From positions 62,001-126,000 of the forward strand of contig NZ_SUMB01000014.1 in the NCBI RefSeq assembly GCF_005048155.1: 64,000 bases of DNA, read 5' to 3'. Every line of letters begins with the position of its first letter. The stretch's first letter is position 1. The position numbers were made by a program, and so were the translations under genes. Shown here one piece after another: positions 60,674 through 64,000 of the stretch. Under the pieces are notes generated by a model. That model was not told where the DNA came from. It ran no database searches and was given only the letters and a program-made list of their open reading frames with translations. This DNA comes from Streptomyces piniterrae. Lineage in GTDB: Bacteria > Actinomycetota > Actinomycetes > Streptomycetales > Streptomycetaceae.

Positions 60674-61750
60674 TCAGCGGGCGGCCGCCCCGGCCGCCCC
60701 GACTGCCCCGGCTCCCCCGACCGCCCTCGCCCCGGCTCTGCGCAGTCGGGGGAACGCCGGTGCCGCCGCCAGGAAGACCAGCGCGACCAGGACGAACGGC
60801 CAGGTGAAGGCATGGCCGCCGGACGGGGCGAAGACGGCGGTCAGGGTCGGGCCGAGGGCGGTCGCGGCGGCGGCGCCGGCCAGCGCGTACGTCAGGCTCC
60901 AGGCGTCCGCGACGAGAAAGACCCCGCCCAGCGCCATCGCGACCAGCACGGCGTTATGGCCCATGGTGCCCTCGGCCACCTGCTCCGCGGGTGCGCCGAG
61001 GGCCCAGGCGGTGAGCAGGGCGACGGCGCTGCCCAGGCAGGCCATCGCCGCCAGCCGGCGGCTGGCGACGAGGATGCCGGCCAGGAAGATCAGGCCGACG
61101 TACCACTGCGGCATGAAGAAGATCTGCGCGAAGTTGGCGAAGAAGGCGTGCCAGAGGTCGGTGACGGTGAGCGCGGTGGGCCCGGCCATGGGACGTGCCG
61201 TCGCGGCCGGCCCGGGACCGTGGTGCCAGACCCGGGCGAAGCCCGGCGCGCCGATCGTCATCGCGCTCGCCAGCAGGCAGAACGGCAGGGTGCAGGCCGG
61301 CAGCTCCCAGGTCGCCAGGATCCGGGCGACCGCGCCGCCGACGACGGTGACCAGCGCGCTCCCGGCGAGCGCGAGCAGCGCGGTGGAGAGATGGCCGGCG
61401 CCGAGGAAGACGGCGCAACCGACCGCCACCAGGCAGGCGTTGAACCCTTCGAGCCCGGCCGTGACCCGGTTCCGGTCCACGCCCAGCACCCGGGCGGTGG
61501 CGGTGCCGACGGCCGTCCCGGCCAGTCCGTACAGGCCGTACACCCAGCCCCCGGCGAACAGCGCGACCGAGAACACCGCGCCGGTCAGCGCGCTCGGCAG
61601 AAAGTCGACCTGCGCCAGACCGCGGAGCACCGGGACGGCGAAGCGCCCGTAGTGCGCGGTGAGTCGGCGGTACGCGGAATCGCCGGCCTCCGCAGATACG
61701 CCGGTACCCGTGGACGCGCCGCCGTTTGTGGACATGCTCGGCTCGCGCAC
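60674..61750 (-). CDS. Urea transporter (UT family)
   Basis: 358 residues. About ten helices in two repeats; conserved ALTGAVFSVALFAGGWVYG, LEGFNACLVAVG and, in the second half, MGHNAVLVAMALGGVF. The repeat arrangement is the UT/SLC14 fold, a channel-like urea uniporter. GTG 61750 has GGGGGAGG in front; ATG 61735 is an alternative. The tail is low-complexity (GGAGAVGAAGAAA). No urease genes are in the window. Confidence 0.9.
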   Translation of the reverse strand: MREPSMSTNGGASTGTGVSAEAGDSAYRRLTAHYGRFAVPVLRGLAQVDFLPSALTGAVFSVALFAGGWVYGLYGLAGTAVGTATARVLGVDRNRVTAGLEGFNACLVAVGCAVFLGAGHLSTALLALAGSALVTVVGGAVARILATWELPACTLPFCLLASAMTIGAPGFARVWHHGPGPAATARPMAGPTALTVTDLWHAFFANFAQIFFMPQWYVGLIFLAGILVASRRLAAMACLGSAVALLTAWALGAPAEQVAEGTMGHNAVLVAMALGGVFLVADAWSLTYALAGAAAATALGPTLTAVFAPSGGHAFTWPFVLVALVFLAAAPAFPRLRRAGARAVGGAGAVGAAGAAAR

Positions 61751-61879
61751 GCCGCCTCCCCCTCATGCTGCTGCCCCTGCCCGCCAGGAGGGGATCGACG
61801 TGACAACTGTGCCGGGGAGGGGCGGTAGGGGGGTATTGGCGGATGATACGGGCCTGTCGGCCCTCGCCCGGCCGTTCCG

Positions 61880-62524
61880 TCAGACCTTCGGGGGCACCCG
61901 TTCCGGATGGTGCAGGGCGAGGCCGTCGACCAGCGCCTCCAGGCCGGCCTCGAAGGCGCCCTCGTCCACCTGGCGCTGATGCTCGGCCAGGAGGTGGGCC
62001 TGCCCCAGGTGCGGATAGTCCGCCGGGTCGTAGGCGCCGGGATCGTCCACGAAGCCGCGGGCGAACGAGCCCAGCGCGGAGCCGGCCACGAAGTAGCGGA
62101 CCATCGCGCACACCCGGGTCGCCTGCGCGGGCGGCCAGCCCGCCTCGACCATGCCGCCGAACGCCGCGTCGGCCATCTTCAGCCCGGTCGGCCGGCGGCC
62201 CGGCCCCTGTGCGAGGAACGGCACGATATGCGGATGCGCGGCCAGCGCCGCGCGATAGGAGCGGGCCCAGTCGAGCAGCCCGGCCCGCCAGTCCCCGCCG
62301 GCCGCCAGCGTCGACACGTCGACCTTGGCGATGACCGTGTCGGCGACCGCGTCGAGGATCTCGTCCTTGGTCGTGAAGTGGTTGTAGAGGGACGGCCCGC
62401 TCACGCCCAGCTCCGCCGCGAGGCGCCGGGTGGAGAGCGCCGGCAGCCCTTCCGCGTCGATGAGCGTCAGCGCCGTGGTGACGATGCGCTCACGGCTCAG
62501 CAGGGGCTTGCGGGGTCGGGCCAT
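61880..62524 (-). CDS. TetR family repressor, probable owner of the AACTA-N7-TAGTT operator
   Basis: 214 residues from ATG 62524; another ATG three codons upstream is possible. Helix-turn-helix ALSTRRLAAELGVSGPSLYNHF and KDEILDAVADTVIA are clear; the ligand domain has PHIVPFLAQGPG and FVAGSALGSFARG, TetR_C type. The divergent promoter carries operator copy 3. Predicted to repress itself, the acyl-CoA dehydrogenase at 62650, and the distant targets at 2107 and 56384; a CoA thioester or aldehyde ligand is plausible. Confidence 0.92.
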   Translation of the reverse strand: MARPRKPLLSRERIVTTALTLIDAEGLPALSTRRLAAELGVSGPSLYNHFTTKDEILDAVADTVIAKVDVSTLAAGGDWRAGLLDWARSYRAALAAHPHIVPFLAQGPGRRPTGLKMADAAFGGMVEAGWPPAQATRVCAMVRYFVAGSALGSFARGFVDDPGAYDPADYPHLGQAHLLAEHQRQVDEGAFEAGLEALVDGLALHHPERVPPKV

Positions 62525-62551
62525 GACGCACATAGTAGAGCCGGCAAAGAA

Positions 62552-62568
62552 AACTAGCAGTGGTAGTT
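62552..62568. promoter_or_regulatory. Operator AACTA-N7-TAGTT, copy 3
   Basis: AACTAGCAGTGGTAGTT lies 27 bp before the TetR start and 81 bp before the acyl-CoA dehydrogenase start. Reversed, it differs from copy 1 at one base. Confidence 0.85.
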
Positions 62569-62649
62569 ATGAGTGCGGTCATGGCGGGCTCGGCGGGCTC
62601 GTCGGGCCGCCGACCGAAGTGCCGAAGACCCGAATCCCAAGGGGCCGAG

Positions 62650-63801
62650 ATGAACCTGGAGCTCAGCGAGGAGCAGGCCGCCGCACGGCGGCTGGCCAAG
62701 GACTTCGCCGACCGCGAGATCACCCCGCACGCCACCGCCTGGGACCGGGCGGAACAGGTCGACCGCGGCATCGTCAAGAAGCTCGGCGCGGTCGGATTCC
62801 TCGGGCTGACCATCCCGGAGGAGTATGGCGGCTCCGGCGGGGACCATCTCTCCTACGCCCTGGTGACCGAGGAACTGGGCCGCGGCGACTCCTCGGTGCG
62901 CGGCATCGTCTCGGTCTCCCTGGGGCTGGTGGCCAAGACCATCGCCTCCTGGGGCGACGAGGCCCAGAAGCGGGCCTGGCTGCCGCGGCTCACCTCCGGC
63001 GACGCGGTCGGCTGCTTCGGTCTCACCGAACCGGGCACCGGCTCCGACGCGGGCAACCTGACCACCCGCGCGGTGCGCGAAGGGGACACCTACGTCATCG
63101 ACGGCGCCAAGATGTTCATCACCAACGGCACCTGGGCCGACGTCGTCCTGCTCTTCGCCCGTACCGGCGGCGCCCCCGGGCCCAAGGGCATCAGCGCCTT
63201 CCTCGTACCGACCGACACTCCCGGTCTGGAGCGCCGCGAGATCCACGGCAAGCTGGGGCTGCGCGGCCAGGCCACCGCCGAGCTGGTGCTGGACGGCGTA
63301 CGGGTGCCCGCGTCGGCCATGCTGGGGGCCGAGGGCAAGGGGTTCGCGGTCGCGATGTCCGCGCTGGCCAAGGGGCGGATGTCGGTCGCGGCCGGCTGTG
63401 TGGGCATCGCCCAGGCCGCCCTGGACGCCGCCATCGGCTACGCCGGCCGGCGCGAGCAGTTCGGCAAGTCCATCGCCCGGCACCAGCTGGTGCAGGAGCT
63501 GATCAGCGACATCGCCGTGGACGTCGACGCCGCGCGGCTGCTGACCTGGCGGGTCGCCGATCTGATCGACCGCGGCGAGCCGTTCGTCACCGAGGCGTCC
63601 AAGGCCAAGCTGTTCGCCTCGGAGGCGGCGGTGCGCGCGGCCAACAACGCCCTCCAGGTCTTCGGCGGCTACGGCTATATCGACGAGTACCCGGTCGGCA
63701 AACTGCTGCGCGACGCCCGGGTGATGACGCTTTACGAGGGCACCAGCCAGATCCAGAAGCTGGTCATCGGCCGCGCGCTGACGGGAGTCTCCGCCTTCTG
63801 A
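62650..63801 (+). CDS. Acyl-CoA dehydrogenase (short/branched-chain type)
   Basis: 383 residues from ATG 62650; the open frame reaches 62560 but that part covers the operator. LSEEQAAARRLAKDFADREI at the N-terminus, CFGLTEPGTGSDAGN, KMFITNGTWAD, REQFGKSIARHQLVQE and FGGYGYIDEYPVGKLLRDARV. The catalytic Glu of butyryl-type enzymes is expected at LYEGTSQIQ, near residue 367. It oxidises a short acyl-CoA with FAD, feeding ETF. It is the divergent partner of the TetR gene. Confidence 0.93.
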   Translation: MNLELSEEQAAARRLAKDFADREITPHATAWDRAEQVDRGIVKKLGAVGFLGLTIPEEYGGSGGDHLSYALVTEELGRGDSSVRGIVSVSLGLVAKTIASWGDEAQKRAWLPRLTSGDAVGCFGLTEPGTGSDAGNLTTRAVREGDTYVIDGAKMFITNGTWADVVLLFARTGGAPGPKGISAFLVPTDTPGLERREIHGKLGLRGQATAELVLDGVRVPASAMLGAEGKGFAVAMSALAKGRMSVAAGCVGIAQAALDAAIGYAGRREQFGKSIARHQLVQELISDIAVDVDAARLLTWRVADLIDRGEPFVTEASKAKLFASEAAVRAANNALQVFGGYGYIDEYPVGKLLRDARVMTLYEGTSQIQKLVIGRALTGVSAF

Positions 63802-63841
63802 CCGCGCGCCGCCCGGAGCGCGGCCGCCCCCCCCGCACCCC

Positions 63842-63855
63842 TAAGCGCTTGCTCA
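63842..63855. promoter_or_regulatory. TAAGCGCTTGCTCA operator-like site
   Basis: Contains the palindrome AAGCGCTT and matches the CAAG-NN-CTTG pattern of KstR2/TetR boxes except one base. It lies 67 bp before the partial regulator. Similar to 5242-5251. Confidence 0.4.
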
Positions 63856-63921
63856 GCAGCGCGGTATGGTGTTCGATCCGTCAGAGGAAGGTCCCTGGCG
63901 GATCGAGGAGCGGGGTAGGCG

Positions 63922-64000
63922 ATGGGTGCGGCGGCTGAGCGGGCGGCGGAGGAGAGCGAGGAGTGGGCCGGTGTGAGCCCTGACGCCGCGCGGCGGCTGG
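63922..64000 (+). CDS. N-terminus of a probable TetR regulator (cut by window edge)
   Basis: Twenty-six codons from an ATG after GGAGCGGGG. The protein begins MGAAAERAAEESEEWAGVSP, followed by DAARRL, the usual run-up to a TetR helix-turn-helix; the body lies outside the window. An operator-like site precedes it. Confidence 0.55.
   Translation, partial: MGAAAERAAEESEEWAGVSPDAARRL

Overview
The window is about 72% GC with strong third-position GC bias, Shine-Dalgarno-led ATG/GTG/TTG starts, and a typical actinobacterial gene set: streptogrisin proteases with a Streptomyces subtilisin inhibitor-type protein, a SepF paralogue, DnaE2, an LAETG-anchored LPMO, and two rare TTA codons. It is almost certainly Streptomyces chromosome. 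I recognise no tRNA, rRNA, CRISPR array, complete insertion sequence or prophage.

Layout. 1-165: cut N-terminus of a minus-strand membrane protein. 377-3372: DHA2 drug transporter and a glutaryl-CoA dehydrogenase-like enzyme. 3484-9524: SepF-like cell-division protein, DUF1684 protein, streptogrisin B-like protease, slipin, a second streptogrisin-type protease and an SSI-family inhibitor. 9892-16860: a membrane protein, then a LexA-boxed operon of dnaE2 and an ImuB-like degenerate Y-family polymerase, then a PPOX flavoprotein. 17261-22759: secreted lipase, TetR/SRPBCC divergent pair, APC permease/Lrp divergent pair, and a cell-wall-anchored AA10 LPMO. 23230-24781: an AT-richer island with one orphan DndB-like (DGQHR) gene. 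24952-32958: a methyltransferase-Nudix fusion, tandem GNAT, AsnB, GntR, DDAH, pirin and an AAA ATPase. 33022-42643: a surface-polysaccharide locus (glycoside hydrolase, flippase fused to a second polytopic domain, NodB deacetylase, two GT2 enzymes, CelD-type acyltransferase, small membrane protein). 42855-48931: DUF1275 protein, subtilase, SGNH esterase, a small conserved-looking protein, an orphan type ISP-like protein and a GntR regulator. 48975-64000: a catabolic region with homogentisate dioxygenase, TetR, molybdopterin oxidoreductase, CitMHS transporter, frameshifted MFS gene, aldehyde and alcohol dehydrogenases, MHS transporter, urea transporter, a TetR/acyl-CoA dehydrogenase pair and the start of another probable TetR.

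How it works together. The clearest hidden link is one operator, AACTA-N7-TAGTT, at three places: before the acyl-CoA dehydrogenase at 2.1 kb, before the aldehyde dehydrogenase at 56.4 kb, and between the TetR gene and second acyl-CoA dehydrogenase at 62.5 kb. It predicts one TetR-controlled acyl-CoA/aldehyde regulon spread over 60 kb. A second shared motif (CCGGTCGGTAYGGTCG) links the molybdopterin oxidoreductase to the MHS transporter. TTA codons in asnB and in the first GT2 gene of the polysaccharide operon suggest bldA-dependent, developmental expression. The proteases, lipase, esterase, LPMO and inhibitor form a secretome-rich half, and the polysaccharide operon is a probable envelope or capsule assembly system with an unusual fusion. 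All functions are read by eye from motifs; no database search was run.
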